Shown: in pieces, positions 54,401 to 62,495 of the stretch
Numbering within the stretch: the first letter of the stretch is position 1
Layout: every line of letters starts with the position of its first letter
Source: UBA6168 sp964573725
GTDB lineage: Bacteria > Bacteroidota > Bacteroidia > Chitinophagales > Saprospiraceae
Reading direction: 5' to 3'
Length of the DNA: 64,000 bases
Assembly: GCA_964573725.1 (NCBI GenBank)
Contig: CAZNLJ010000006.1
Location: 62,001-126,000, forward strand
The notes under the pieces: model-generated
Seen by the model: the letters and a program-made list of their open reading frames with translations, nothing else
Told to the model about the DNA's origin: nothing
Databases searched by the model: none
Program-made: the position numbers and the translations under genes

Positions 54401-56535
54401 AAACCCTGACGCTGTCATCCGTTCCGGTTGCCGGCAACACGGTCACCTACGAATGGTACCACTGGGTGGGTGGTGTGCCTGAGTCGCTGGGCACGACCGA
54501 CCTGCCCGCCTATTCGATCCCTCAGGTCTCGGCCGCGCAGGCCGGCGCTTACACCGTCGTGGTGACGGTGGACGGCTGTTCCGCTCCGGCATCCGTTCCG
54601 GAGACGGTGCTCATCGGTGCGACCTTGCCGGCCCCGCCGGTCCTGCAGGTCAGCGACCTCATGCCTTGTACCGGCGAGCCCTTGGTGTTCGAGGCCTCGG
54701 CGTATCCCGGTATCGCGGTCAATTACACCTGGATGGGCAATGGTCCGGCCGGGCCCTTCACCCTGGGGACGACACAGCTCCCGCTTATGACCATAGACAG
54801 CGCCACCGCCGCCAACAGCGGGCAGTATCTGGTGACGGTATCCACCCCGGGCTGCAATGCCATCTGGCCTTCGGCCGTCGTTTCCGTCACGGTGAACAGC
54901 CAGGCGCCTGCGCTGCCACAACTGACGGCCGTCGCCTCGGAATTATGTGAAACGGAGGAACTGGTGCTGACCGCGGTCGGCCCGGTCCTGCCGGGCATCT
55001 CCTACGAATGGTTTTTCGACGACGGGTCCGGTCCGGTGTCCTTGGGAACGACGACGGACCCCACGCTGGTGTTCGGCCCGGTCGCCCCGGCGAACAGCGG
55101 GAACTACCTGGTGCAGGCCGCCGTCAACGGTTGTACGGCCGGCCTGTCCGAACCCCTGGCGGTACAGGTAGGCAGCTACCTGACCACCGCACCGACGCTG
55201 AGCGCATCCGCTGCCGTCCATTGCCAGGGCGAGACCCTGGTGCTGAACAGCTCCATCCTCAGCGGCATCGGGGTCAGCTACCAATGGTATGTCGACCAAG
55301 GGAACGGACCGGTCCTGCTGGCCGAAACGTCCGTCCCGACCTATATCATTCCGGACCTGACGCCGGCCGCCTCCGGCCAATACCTGGTGGTGGCCGCCAG
55401 CGGCGCCTGTGCCTCCCAGCCTTCCAACATCCAATTGGTGGAAGTGACGGACATGACCGGTCCGGCGATGAGCCTGTCGGTTTCCGCGGAAACCCTGTGT
55501 GCGGGCGAAACGCTCGTGCTGAACAGCAGTATTTTTCCCGGCGTGGACATCACCTACGTCTGGCAGTTCGATGCGGGCGACGGATGGACGGTCCTCGACA
55601 GTTCCGACGTGCCGACGCTGATCCTGCCGGACCTCGCCGCCGGGCAGGCCGGTATTTATGCCGTGGTCGCATATGACGGGGCCTGTGCCACGCTTCCCTC
55701 GAACCTGCAGCCGGTCCAGGTCACGGTTCCGCCGGCCCTTTCCGCTAGCAATTCCACCACGCCGGACATCCCCGGTTGTCTCGGCACGCCTGTCCGGTTG
55801 GAAACCGAATCCCTCCAGGGGGCGACCTATGCCTGGTCCGGCCCGATGGGTTTTGCGGCGTCCGTTTCCAACCCGGTACTTATCCCGGACGACCCGGCCA
55901 TGGCCGGCAGCTATTCCGTGACCGTTACCTGGCAGGGTTGCACCATGGCGGCCGTTCCCACGGTGGTCCACTTGTACGACCGGCCGCTGGCGGCGGAGGA
56001 TGCCTTCGAAGTGCCGGCGCCCTCCACCGGTACCTTGCTGCCGGTCCTGGACAACGACGACCTGAATGTCGCCGGTGCGCTCAACCTGCAACTTACGGCC
56101 GAACCCCGCCACGGAACGGCCGTCTGGGAGGGTCTTGCCCTCCTGTATACGCCGGATGCCAACTACGACGGGCCGGATGTGCTGAGCTATGAAGCCTGCC
56201 TCGCCGATTGTCCGGACCAATGCGACGAGGCGATGGTCCGCCTGGACATCATCGGCAACGAGGGCTGTTTCGTGCCCAATATCTTCACGCCGAACGGCGA
56301 CGGTGCGAATGACCTGTTCCGGGTGCCCTGCCTGGAAAGCCGGTACCCGGACAATCGGGTCAAGGTGTTCAACCGTTGGGGGGACCTGGTCTTCGAAGCC
56401 TCGGCCTACGCCAACGACTGGGACGGCCGCTACAAGGGGACACCCTTGCCGCCGGGCACCTACTTCTATGTCATCCAGCTCGAGGAAGGTAGCCCGGACA
56501 ACTGCCTGCAGGGCTATGTGACCATTGCCCGATAG
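51478..56535 (+). CDS. 1685-aa T9SS type B protein with thrombospondin type 3 repeats
   Basis: A giant surface protein. The ATG at 51478 gives a signal peptide (LIGAFLWLFFFLPSATWAEG); the TTG seven codons upstream is less likely. An N-terminal beta-domain of about 500 residues of unknown family is followed by a calcium-binding thrombospondin type 3 stretch at about 535-770 (DTDQDGVRDHLDIDDDNDGI, DSDGDGLSDLLESGH), then about nine Ig/PKD-like repeats of about 80 aa each with a Cys pair ('LCeGETL.l.s....g..Y.W'), a cadherin-like segment (DRPLAAEDAFEVPAPSTGTL) and the type B sorting domain (GCFVPNIFTPNGDGANDLFR to GYVTIAR). A PorP/SprF gene follows after 64 bp and probably serves its secretion. 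Confidence 0.92.
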   Translation: MTQTAVFSLSRTWLIGAFLWLFFFLPSATWAEGSRDFQTRPGYRLFLDARDPQQFKVFAAAGEYIHVGASHVGLAGGYIMVYRPDGSLAATFDDADGGLAVIYDQVAEAAGPTGGGSLNGDGYLPGTVSVAAGETGIWTVRFGYPVYQMANFGNLPNNAPWSRAVDQPLTATAILAWDVTVAAGAPANEGGLVREGRLYTNEFLAIISQNGYSTSPDFYLLAAGGYLFHAEILHADPYRFPLSASAKGLMSAGGGTTYRSMNRSDVIRSADPAGWQPGSHFQYEPQAADLPALGIRNHKLFFNPPDTLMPETAQVTDIFRNHTHETWLFTLPSPLEPVVDGFGITGNQPNGDPCVPNALSYGQGATIHLSSSVSGTLTLSLDLDGNGSFADSVDRTIEQWVEPGANQVAWDGMDGFGQALPPGDDLQVLFKADLRNGETHLLLSDVENNGGGVVLKLESDVKSAWFDQFFFDHTLVAGPASGNGTAGAAQPTNQPFLYENNFGNNKVLDYWSYAYYPGIAFGFLHFDILTDCSTLLTADTDQDGVRDHLDIDDDNDGITDRAECCQPAGFDCLPGGLDPGADADTDGVPNYLDADDPAVANNCADLDNDGRCDLVPAVYDLDGDQIPNFLDLDSDGDGLSDLLESGHQQPDADNDGMLDGTPADYGTNGLFLALSTDPDDPAASINYTLANGDNDPMPDFLDIDRDNDGIPDALECELPPSCTDTDTDGIPDLDDLDSDGDGLADALECPGGTACPDSDGDGIPDWRDYTCHAGTPVALLLPGTPDTLLCAGQALTLSASGSQSLPDSVTYTWTGPGGFSFTSQTLATGPFPTDTLTADPSASGTYTLSVLTRYGCPSVPLSVEVQVPAALPAPVLTANDSTPCPGSQVVLGAMSAGDQVTQYLWFVDGQPIYTTDTSVLVLSNPAPGQSGTYTVQTSDGVCVSDLSDGLVLQVTDIGIQSPALTLSDDALCEGETLTLSSVPVAGNTVTYEWYHWVGGVPESLGTTDLPAYSIPQVSAAQAGAYTVVVTVDGCSAPASVPETVLIGATLPAPPVLQVSDLMPCTGEPLVFEASAYPGIAVNYTWMGNGPAGPFTLGTTQLPLMTIDSATAANSGQYLVTVSTPGCNAIWPSAVVSVTVNSQAPALPQLTAVASELCETEELVLTAVGPVLPGISYEWFFDDGSGPVSLGTTTDPTLVFGPVAPANSGNYLVQAAVNGCTAGLSEPLAVQVGSYLTTAPTLSASAAVHCQGETLVLNSSILSGIGVSYQWYVDQGNGPVLLAETSVPTYIIPDLTPAASGQYLVVAASGACASQPSNIQLVEVTDMTGPAMSLSVSAETLCAGETLVLNSSIFPGVDITYVWQFDAGDGWTVLDSSDVPTLILPDLAAGQAGIYAVVAYDGACATLPSNLQPVQVTVPPALSASNSTTPDIPGCLGTPVRLETESLQGATYAWSGPMGFAASVSNPVLIPDDPAMAGSYSVTVTWQGCTMAAVPTVVHLYDRPLAAEDAFEVPAPSTGTLLPVLDNDDLNVAGALNLQLTAEPRHGTAVWEGLALLYTPDANYDGPDVLSYEACLADCPDQCDEAMVRLDIIGNEGCFVPNIFTPNGDGANDLFRVPCLESRYPDNRVKVFNRWGDLVFEASAYANDWDGRYKGTPLPPGTYFYVIQLEEGSPDNCLQGYVTIAR

Positions 56536-56599
56536 GGCGGCGGCACGGTGGTCCGGCAGTGGGTCCGCATGCATTCGACAGTCAAGAAAAAAGCATACG

Positions 56600-57511
56600 A
56601 TGAGAAAACAAATCCTTTTTGTGATGATCTGTCTGGGCAATCTGCAAATGATTGCCCAGCACGATCTTCAATTTTCCCATTTCACCTTCAACAAGTTTGC
56701 CTACAACCCGGCGTATGCCGGCGCCAGGGGCGCATTGGACGCCCTGGCCTTGTACCGGCAGCAGTGGTCCGGGTTCGACGGAGCGCCCACCACCATGTAC
56801 CTCAACGCCCATACGCCGTTTGCGGGCCAACGCGGTGCCGTCGGGCTGGGGGTCTCCACCGATCGGATCGGACAGGCCGCCACCCAGTCGGTCAACGGCG
56901 CCTACGCCTATCATATCCCCCTGAATGGGGGGCGCACGCTCAGCCTGGGCTTGTCCGGCGGACTGGAACAGTACCGGTTCCGTTGGTCGGCCGCGGAAGC
57001 CGTCGACGCGGACGACGAGGTGCTGCTGACCGGCGATGCCGCCAGCCTCAGCCCCAACTTCGGTGCAGGTGCCTTCCTGCGGGGGGAACGGTTTTATGCG
57101 GGATTCTCCGTACCCCGACTCATGAAAGGTGTCCAGTATGTCGACCGGAGCCGGGACAATCACTTTTCCCGGACGGCCTACCTGATGGGTGGTTATGTGG
57201 CGAGGCTCGGCAGCCAGCTGCAAGTCCTGCCCGCCGTCCTCCTGTCCTACAACCCGGCCGCCCCGCCGGACCTCGACCTCAACCTGACGGCCCTGTTCAT
57301 GGATTCCTTCTGGCTCGGGTCCAGCCTCCGGCTCGGCGATTCCGTCGACGCCATGGCCGGTATGGCCCTGGCGAACGGTCTGCGGCTCGGGGTCTGTGTC
57401 GATTTCACCACTTCCGACCTGCAGAAATTCACCAACGGCAGTTGGGAGATCCTCATGAACTATACCTTCCAATGCCGGAACTGCGAGGTCAGCCATATCC
57501 GATTCTTCTGA
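56600..57511 (+). CDS. PorP/SprF-family T9SS outer membrane protein
   Basis: A 303-aa outer-membrane barrel. The start MRKQILFVMICLGNLQMIAQ gives a signal peptide. The family hallmark HDLQFSHFTFNKFAYNPAYA is followed by GLGVSTDRIGQ and a C-terminal strand ending SHIRFF. SprF is needed to secrete or anchor SprB in Flavobacterium, and PorP-like genes usually sit just after a type B cargo gene. Its position between the 1685-aa protein and the OmpA protein supports that role here. Longer frames begin in the preceding gene and are rejected. Confidence 0.93.
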   Translation: MRKQILFVMICLGNLQMIAQHDLQFSHFTFNKFAYNPAYAGARGALDALALYRQQWSGFDGAPTTMYLNAHTPFAGQRGAVGLGVSTDRIGQAATQSVNGAYAYHIPLNGGRTLSLGLSGGLEQYRFRWSAAEAVDADDEVLLTGDAASLSPNFGAGAFLRGERFYAGFSVPRLMKGVQYVDRSRDNHFSRTAYLMGGYVARLGSQLQVLPAVLLSYNPAAPPDLDLNLTALFMDSFWLGSSLRLGDSVDAMAGMALANGLRLGVCVDFTTSDLQKFTNGSWEILMNYTFQCRNCEVSHIRFF

Positions 57512-57557
57512 TGCGGGGTTCCTCCCGCCCGTCCCATCACATGCCTGCGAACAGCCA

Positions 57558-59522
57558 ATGAAAATATCATCCATCCCGTTCCTCCTCGGTATCCTGACGG
57601 TCACCTTCCTGCCGACCTCGGATGCCCAATCCTCCTACCCCCTGGCGGTCCGGGTGCCGGACCCCGACGGCTATTTGGTCGAAAATGCGGGGGATCTCAA
57701 CAGCCCTTTCCTGGACTTTTGTGCGGTACCTTACCGCAACAGCTTGGTATTCACCTCCTCCCGGGGGGACGGTCGGCTGCTGTTGTGTGAAGACGACCTG
57801 GTGGCGGGCCGCTACACGGACTTGTACACCGCTCGGTCCGTCGCTCCGGACCGTTTCGGGACACCGCAACGGGTCTATGGTGCCTTGCAAGGCAAATTCC
57901 ATGAAGGCACAGCCGCTTTTTCCAAGGACGGGGAAACCATCTACTTTTCCCGCAACGCAACCCGCGATACGCGCGACCGCGATGCACTCGACCTGCGGAT
58001 CTATACCGCCAGGCGCCGGAAAGGCAACTGGGTCGAACCGGAGGAGCTTCCCGTCAATGTCGAGGGCTATGTCACCACCCACCCCGCCATCTCCGACGAC
58101 GGCCTGTCCATGGTCTTCGCATCCGACCGGCCGGGCGGCTATGGCGGCATGGACCTGTACCTCGTGAAGCGTAACGGCACGGAATGGGGCTTACCCGTCA
58201 ATATGGGGCCGAACATCAATACCACCGGGCAGGAAGTGTTCCCTTCCCTGGCCGCAGACGGGACCCTGTATTTCGCTTCCGACGGCTACGATGGCTACGG
58301 CGGACTGGATGTCTACGCGGTCCGGATGAAGGAGGACAGACTTTACCAATTCCTGCACCTGCCTCCGCCGGTCAACTCCCCGTACGACGATTTCGGCTTC
58401 CTCGCGGAGCCGGGCGGCCGCCGGGGCTACCTGAGTTCCGACCGCCCCGGCGGATTCGGGCAGGACGACATCTATCGCTGGCGGTATGAAGGTGTCCTGC
58501 CGTCGGCCGCTTCGATCAGCGTGGTGGACGGGGACACGGGAGACCGGATGAAGGATGCAGACCTCACGGTCACCGCATCGGACGGCGGACCGGATGCCTG
58601 GGCGGCCCCGGGCGGCTGGGGAGCCGGCGTACCGGTCAGCACATACGGACGCACCGCCCAGTCCGCACCCGCCGGGGTCCGGCCATTCCCCTGGAGCACG
58701 GATATGCAGCTGCTGGTGCTGCCCGGCCACTACTACCGCGTCGAGGCGGAGAAGCCGGGCTACCAGCCGGTCGTGCGTTTCGTGTCGGGAGCCGAACTGG
58801 CGGCGGAACCGGAATACGTCATTCCCCTGCACAAGGGTATCCTGCGGACCGTCCGTCATCAGGTCATCCGCCAGGATACGGAAAAAGGACTCGCCGACTG
58901 CACCGTCACCATCCGGAACGAATGCACGGATTATGTCAGCACCCTGAGGACGGGGGCCGACGGGACCTTCGAATTTCCGTTCGACTGCCGGTGCACCTAT
59001 GACATCCTGATCGCCCGCGAAGGATTCACCACCAAGGAAAAGCGCTGGGCCGCCGCCGCCGGCGAAGATTGCCGGACGGATGCCGCCGATTCCCACCGGG
59101 TCTACCTGAGCCGGGAATCGGACAATCGCATCCTGGAGGCAGGGGATGTGGTCGACCTGCACTTCCTCTATTACGATTACGACCAGGTCAAGGTCCGTCC
59201 GGAGGATGTACAGGCCCTCGACCGGCTGGTGCAGGTCATGCGTCAGGACACCTCCATGGAAATCCAGATCCGCTCGTACACCGATTCACGTGGCACGGAG
59301 AACTACAACCTGGCCCTTTCCCAGAAAAGGGCGGAGGCCGTCCGGCAATACCTGGTGAAAAAAGGTATCGGCCCGGACCGCATCGAAGCCTTCGGATTCG
59401 GGGAAAGCAAACTGCTGAACGGGTGCGGTGACAACGTCCCCTGTCCGGAAGCCATGCACCAGATGAACCGACGGACCGAATTCAAGGTGGTACGACTGAC
59501 GGCACCCGACGTACGGTTTTGA
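57558..59522 (+). CDS. OmpA-family protein with PD40 propeller
   Basis: A 654-aa envelope protein. A signal peptide (FLLGILTVTFLPTSDAQ) is followed by a PD40/WD40-like propeller at about 45-320 (GTAAFSKDGETIYFSRN, HPAISDDGLSMVFASDRPGG, PSLAADGTLYFASDGYDGYG), a carboxypeptidase-regulatory-like domain (about 435-490), and a C-terminal OmpA peptidoglycan-binding domain (IQIRSYTDSRGTENYN, LSQKRAEAVRQYL, MNRRTEF). The layout resembles PorE, which ties the T9SS ring to peptidoglycan. It lies 46 bp after the PorP/SprF gene and completes a three-gene secretion/anchoring module with the giant cargo. Confidence 0.93.
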   Translation: MKISSIPFLLGILTVTFLPTSDAQSSYPLAVRVPDPDGYLVENAGDLNSPFLDFCAVPYRNSLVFTSSRGDGRLLLCEDDLVAGRYTDLYTARSVAPDRFGTPQRVYGALQGKFHEGTAAFSKDGETIYFSRNATRDTRDRDALDLRIYTARRRKGNWVEPEELPVNVEGYVTTHPAISDDGLSMVFASDRPGGYGGMDLYLVKRNGTEWGLPVNMGPNINTTGQEVFPSLAADGTLYFASDGYDGYGGLDVYAVRMKEDRLYQFLHLPPPVNSPYDDFGFLAEPGGRRGYLSSDRPGGFGQDDIYRWRYEGVLPSAASISVVDGDTGDRMKDADLTVTASDGGPDAWAAPGGWGAGVPVSTYGRTAQSAPAGVRPFPWSTDMQLLVLPGHYYRVEAEKPGYQPVVRFVSGAELAAEPEYVIPLHKGILRTVRHQVIRQDTEKGLADCTVTIRNECTDYVSTLRTGADGTFEFPFDCRCTYDILIAREGFTTKEKRWAAAAGEDCRTDAADSHRVYLSRESDNRILEAGDVVDLHFLYYDYDQVKVRPEDVQALDRLVQVMRQDTSMEIQIRSYTDSRGTENYNLALSQKRAEAVRQYLVKKGIGPDRIEAFGFGESKLLNGCGDNVPCPEAMHQMNRRTEFKVVRLTAPDVRF

Positions 59523-59579
59523 GGCGCAAGGGCCGGTATCATGGAGGACCGAAGGAGCCACCCCGGCAAACCTTTAACA

Positions 59580-59608
59580 ATTCGGTTCCCGAATCCTGCC
59601 TAACTTAG
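59580..59608 (+). promoter_or_regulatory. DDAH gene promoter with inverted repeat
   Basis: TAACTTAG (59601-59608) is one mismatch from TAnnTTTG and 21 bases before the ATG. Just upstream, ATTCGG-TTC-CCGAAT (59580-59594) forms a perfect 6-bp inverted repeat in the region between -33 and -7. It could be a repressor site. Confidence 0.4.
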
Positions 59609-59628
59609 CTTTCAAAACCGATGATATT

Positions 59629-60396
59629 ATGAGAATAGCTGTCACACGTGCGGTGAGTCCCCGGATGGAGGAATGTGAGCTGACGCACCAGGACCGCCAA
59701 CCCATCGACCTCTCCCTGGCGGAAAAACAGCATGCCGGCTATGAGGATGCCCTCCGGCAACTGGGTTGCGAGCTGGTGGCGGCCCCTGAGCTTCCCTATA
59801 ATCCGGATAGTGTTTTTGTGGAGGATTGTGCGGTAGTGCTGGACGAGCTGGCGGTGATCACCCGCCCGGGTGCCGCCTCCCGACGGGAAGAAGTCTTTTC
59901 CATTGCGGAAACGCTGGAAGCCTACCGGAAGAAGTTGTTTTATATCGAAGGGCCCGCCACCCTGGACGGAGGGGATGTCCTGTGCATCGGCCCTCAGGTG
60001 TGGGTAGGGCTTAGCCAGCGTACCAATCCATTGGCATTGTTGCAATTGCAGGATATCCTGGGTCCGGTCGGATACAGCGTGCAAGGGGTTCCCCTGGAAA
60101 AGTGCCTGCACCTGAAGTCCGCCGTCACGCAGGTGGGTCCCGGTATGGTCCTGCTCAATCCCGAATGGATCGACCCCGCCTACTTTTCCGGATTCGACCT
60201 GGTCCGGGTCCACCCCGATGAGCCTGCCGCGGCCAACGCCCTGTTGGTCGGGGAAGACGTGCTGTTTCCGGTGGATTTCCCGCAAACGGCCCTGCGGCTG
60301 GCGGAGGCAGGCCTGGAACTGCTCTTGCTGGACAACTCGGAATTCATCAAGGCGGAAGGAGGGGTGACGTGTTGCAGTTTGGTTTTCAATGCGTGA
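59629..60396 (+). CDS. Dimethylarginine dimethylaminohydrolase-like enzyme
   Basis: A 255-aa guanidino-group hydrolase. The catalytic residues match bacterial DDAH: His161 (CLHLKSAVTQ) and Cys248 (EGGVTCCSLVF). Substrate-side motifs NPDSVFVEDCAVV and EGPATLDGGDVL are intact, and the length equals that of known DDAHs. It should cleave methylarginine (or a related arginine derivative) to citrulline and methylamine; arginine deiminase activity cannot be excluded. It is a single gene with a hairpin in its promoter. Confidence 0.92.
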   Translation: MRIAVTRAVSPRMEECELTHQDRQPIDLSLAEKQHAGYEDALRQLGCELVAAPELPYNPDSVFVEDCAVVLDELAVITRPGAASRREEVFSIAETLEAYRKKLFYIEGPATLDGGDVLCIGPQVWVGLSQRTNPLALLQLQDILGPVGYSVQGVPLEKCLHLKSAVTQVGPGMVLLNPEWIDPAYFSGFDLVRVHPDEPAAANALLVGEDVLFPVDFPQTALRLAEAGLELLLLDNSEFIKAEGGVTCCSLVFNA

Positions 60397-60480
60397 GGTG
60401 GGTGGGGGAAGGTATTCCGGCCGACGCATCCGGAAACCGACGAATCGGGCCCTGCCTGAAGCCTGCTTTATTTTGACGAT

Positions 60481-60522
60481 AAAAAAATAAGTCCCCGCTT
60501 CGCGGTATTTCCTCCAAATATC
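60481..60522 (-). repeat. Promoter/leader element B (copy of the hpd leader motif)
   Basis: On the minus strand: GATATTTG (60522-60515), GAGGAAATA, hairpin CCGC-GAA-GCGG (60505-60495), then GGACTTATTTTTTT. It has the same order of motifs as element A at 33350-33389: TATTTG, AGGAA, CGAAGCG, GGGGACTTATT. No minus-strand gene follows within about 3 kb; a transcript would run antisense to the DDAH 3' end. The hairpin plus T7 could end transcription at once. Confidence 0.6.
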
Positions 60523-60663
60523 CGTTAATTAGCCCAAGGAAGGAAAGGAATGGTATCCCGTTCCGGGGTACGTGTTTGTTCCTGCCGGCCATTGGAGGGG
60601 CAAGCATCATTTCCCTCGGTCGTGTCCGCTCCGATACACTTGTTTCACCATTAAATTCAAACC

Positions 60664-62391
60664 ATGCCAAATCTCAATACAAAGGCACAGCAAGCCAACA
60701 CCTACGACGCCATCGTCGTGGGCAGCGGCATTTCCGGCGGATGGGCCGCCAAGGAACTCACGGAGAAGGGCCTGAACGTGCTGCTGTTGGAACGGGGTAA
60801 GAACATCGAACACGTGAAAGGTTACAGCGGGATGAACAACAACCCCTGGGATTTGAAGTTCCGGGGAAACATTCCGGATTCCCTGCGGGAAAAACACCAG
60901 ATCCAGAGCCGTTGCTATGCTTTCAACACCGACAACTCGGATTTTTGGGTGAACGACCAGGAAAATCCTTATGAGGAGAAGAAACCCTTCAACTGGTTGC
61001 GGGGCTATCATCTCGGCGGCCGTTCCCTCATGTGGGGCCGCCAGAGCTACCGCTGGAGCAAGATGGATTTCGAAAGCAATGCCCGGGACGGCCATGGGGT
61101 GGACTGGCCGATCCGCTATGAGGACCTGGCCCCCTGGTATGATTATGTGGAGACCTTCGCCGGTATCAGCGGCAACAAGGACGGCCTGGAGCAACTTCCG
61201 GACGGACAATTCCTCCCTCCCATGGAGCTGAATTGTGTGGAGCAACACATGTCGGAGAAAATCCGCGACAACTGGGCCGACCGCCGGCTGATCATCGGCC
61301 GGGCCGCCCACCTGACGGAACCCCGGGAACAGCATACCCGCCTGGGCCGCGGCAAGTGCCAGTATCGCAACCGCTGCCATTGGGGATGCCCCTACGGCGC
61401 CTATTTCAGTTCCAATTCGGCCACCCTGCCGGCGGCTTTCCAGACCGGCCGGCTGACCCTGCGTACGGATGCCATCGTGAGTGAGGTCATGTACGACAAG
61501 GACAAACAACGGGCTTCCGGTGTCCGCATCATCGACCAACATACCAAGCAGACGGAGGAATACTTCGCCAAGGTCATCTTCCTCAATGCCAGCACACTCG
61601 GTAGTACCTACATCCTCTTGAATTCCGTCAGCGACCGCTTCCCGAACGGATTCGGCAACGACAGCGGGGTCATCGGCCATTACCTCATGGACCATCACTT
61701 CGAAGTGGGTGCCACCGCCACCATGGACGGTTTCGACGACAAATACTACATCGGCCGCCGGGCGAACGGGATCTACATCCCCCGGTTCCGCAACCTGCCC
61801 GGGAAGGAGCAGCAGCAGGATTTTGTCCGCGGCTACGGCTTCCAGGGCGGTGCCAGCCGCGGCGGTTGGGGCGGACCCGCCGGCCGGCCGGGCTTCGGCG
61901 AACAGCTGAAGTCGGATATGGCCACACCCGGCGACTGGGGTATCTGGATCGGCGGCTGGGGCGAATGCCTCCCGCATTTCGACAACAAGGTCACCCTCGA
62001 TACCAGCAAGACCGACCCATGGGGACTGCCCGTCCTCTCTATCGACTGCGAATTCCGCGAGAACGAAATCGCCATGCGGGAGGATGTCATGCTGACCGCC
62101 CAGGAAATGCTCGAGGCTTCCGGGGCCCGGGATATCCGGCCTTTCAATGATATCGCGGCCGCCCCGCCCGGCCATTGCATCCATGAAATGGGTACCTGCC
62201 GCATGGGCCGGGACCCGAAGACGTCCGCCCTCAACGGCAACAACCAAATGTGGGCCGCCCCCAATGTCTTCGTGACGGACGGGGCCTGCATGGCTTCCTC
62301 AGCTTGCCAGAACCCGTCCCTGACGTATATGGCGCTCACGGCCCGGGCGGCGGATTTCGCCGTGGCGGCCCTGAAACGGGGAGACCTCTGA
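60664..62391 (+). CDS. GMC-family flavin oxidoreductase
   Basis: A 575-aa FAD-dependent alcohol/sugar dehydrogenase. The FAD-binding motif is VVGSGISGGWAAKELTEKGL, with GYHLGGRSLMWGRQSYR and RGKCQYRNRCHWGCPYGAYF (three Cys, possibly a metal site). The C-terminal catalytic part has GHCIHEMGTCRMG and the NPSLTYMALTARAA stretch with the substrate His/Asn pair. It has no signal peptide; related enzymes often work with a gluconate 2-dehydrogenase subunit 3 protein, which is not adjacent here. A very strong terminator follows the stop. Confidence 0.94.
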   Translation: MPNLNTKAQQANTYDAIVVGSGISGGWAAKELTEKGLNVLLLERGKNIEHVKGYSGMNNNPWDLKFRGNIPDSLREKHQIQSRCYAFNTDNSDFWVNDQENPYEEKKPFNWLRGYHLGGRSLMWGRQSYRWSKMDFESNARDGHGVDWPIRYEDLAPWYDYVETFAGISGNKDGLEQLPDGQFLPPMELNCVEQHMSEKIRDNWADRRLIIGRAAHLTEPREQHTRLGRGKCQYRNRCHWGCPYGAYFSSNSATLPAAFQTGRLTLRTDAIVSEVMYDKDKQRASGVRIIDQHTKQTEEYFAKVIFLNASTLGSTYILLNSVSDRFPNGFGNDSGVIGHYLMDHHFEVGATATMDGFDDKYYIGRRANGIYIPRFRNLPGKEQQQDFVRGYGFQGGASRGGWGGPAGRPGFGEQLKSDMATPGDWGIWIGGWGECLPHFDNKVTLDTSKTDPWGLPVLSIDCEFRENEIAMREDVMLTAQEMLEASGARDIRPFNDIAAAPPGHCIHEMGTCRMGRDPKTSALNGNNQMWAAPNVFVTDGACMASSACQNPSLTYMALTARAADFAVAALKRGDL

Positions 62392-62422
62392 CCTTCCGGG
62401 GCGGGAACTCGGTCGCCTGCAA

Positions 62423-62467
62423 GCGAAAGGGTCGACGGGGCATGCCCCGTCGACCCTTTCGCTTTTT
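62423..62467 (+). terminator. 40-bp perfect palindrome terminator
   Basis: Twenty-base arms starting GCGAAAGGGTCGACGG pair perfectly (62423-62442 with 62443-62462, no unpaired bases except at the turn), followed by T5. It terminates the GMC gene. On the minus strand no T-tract follows, but the hairpin may also stop the converging T9SS gene. Confidence 0.88.
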
Positions 62468-62495
62468 CAGGTGCTTGGTCCGACCGGCGCCGGAC

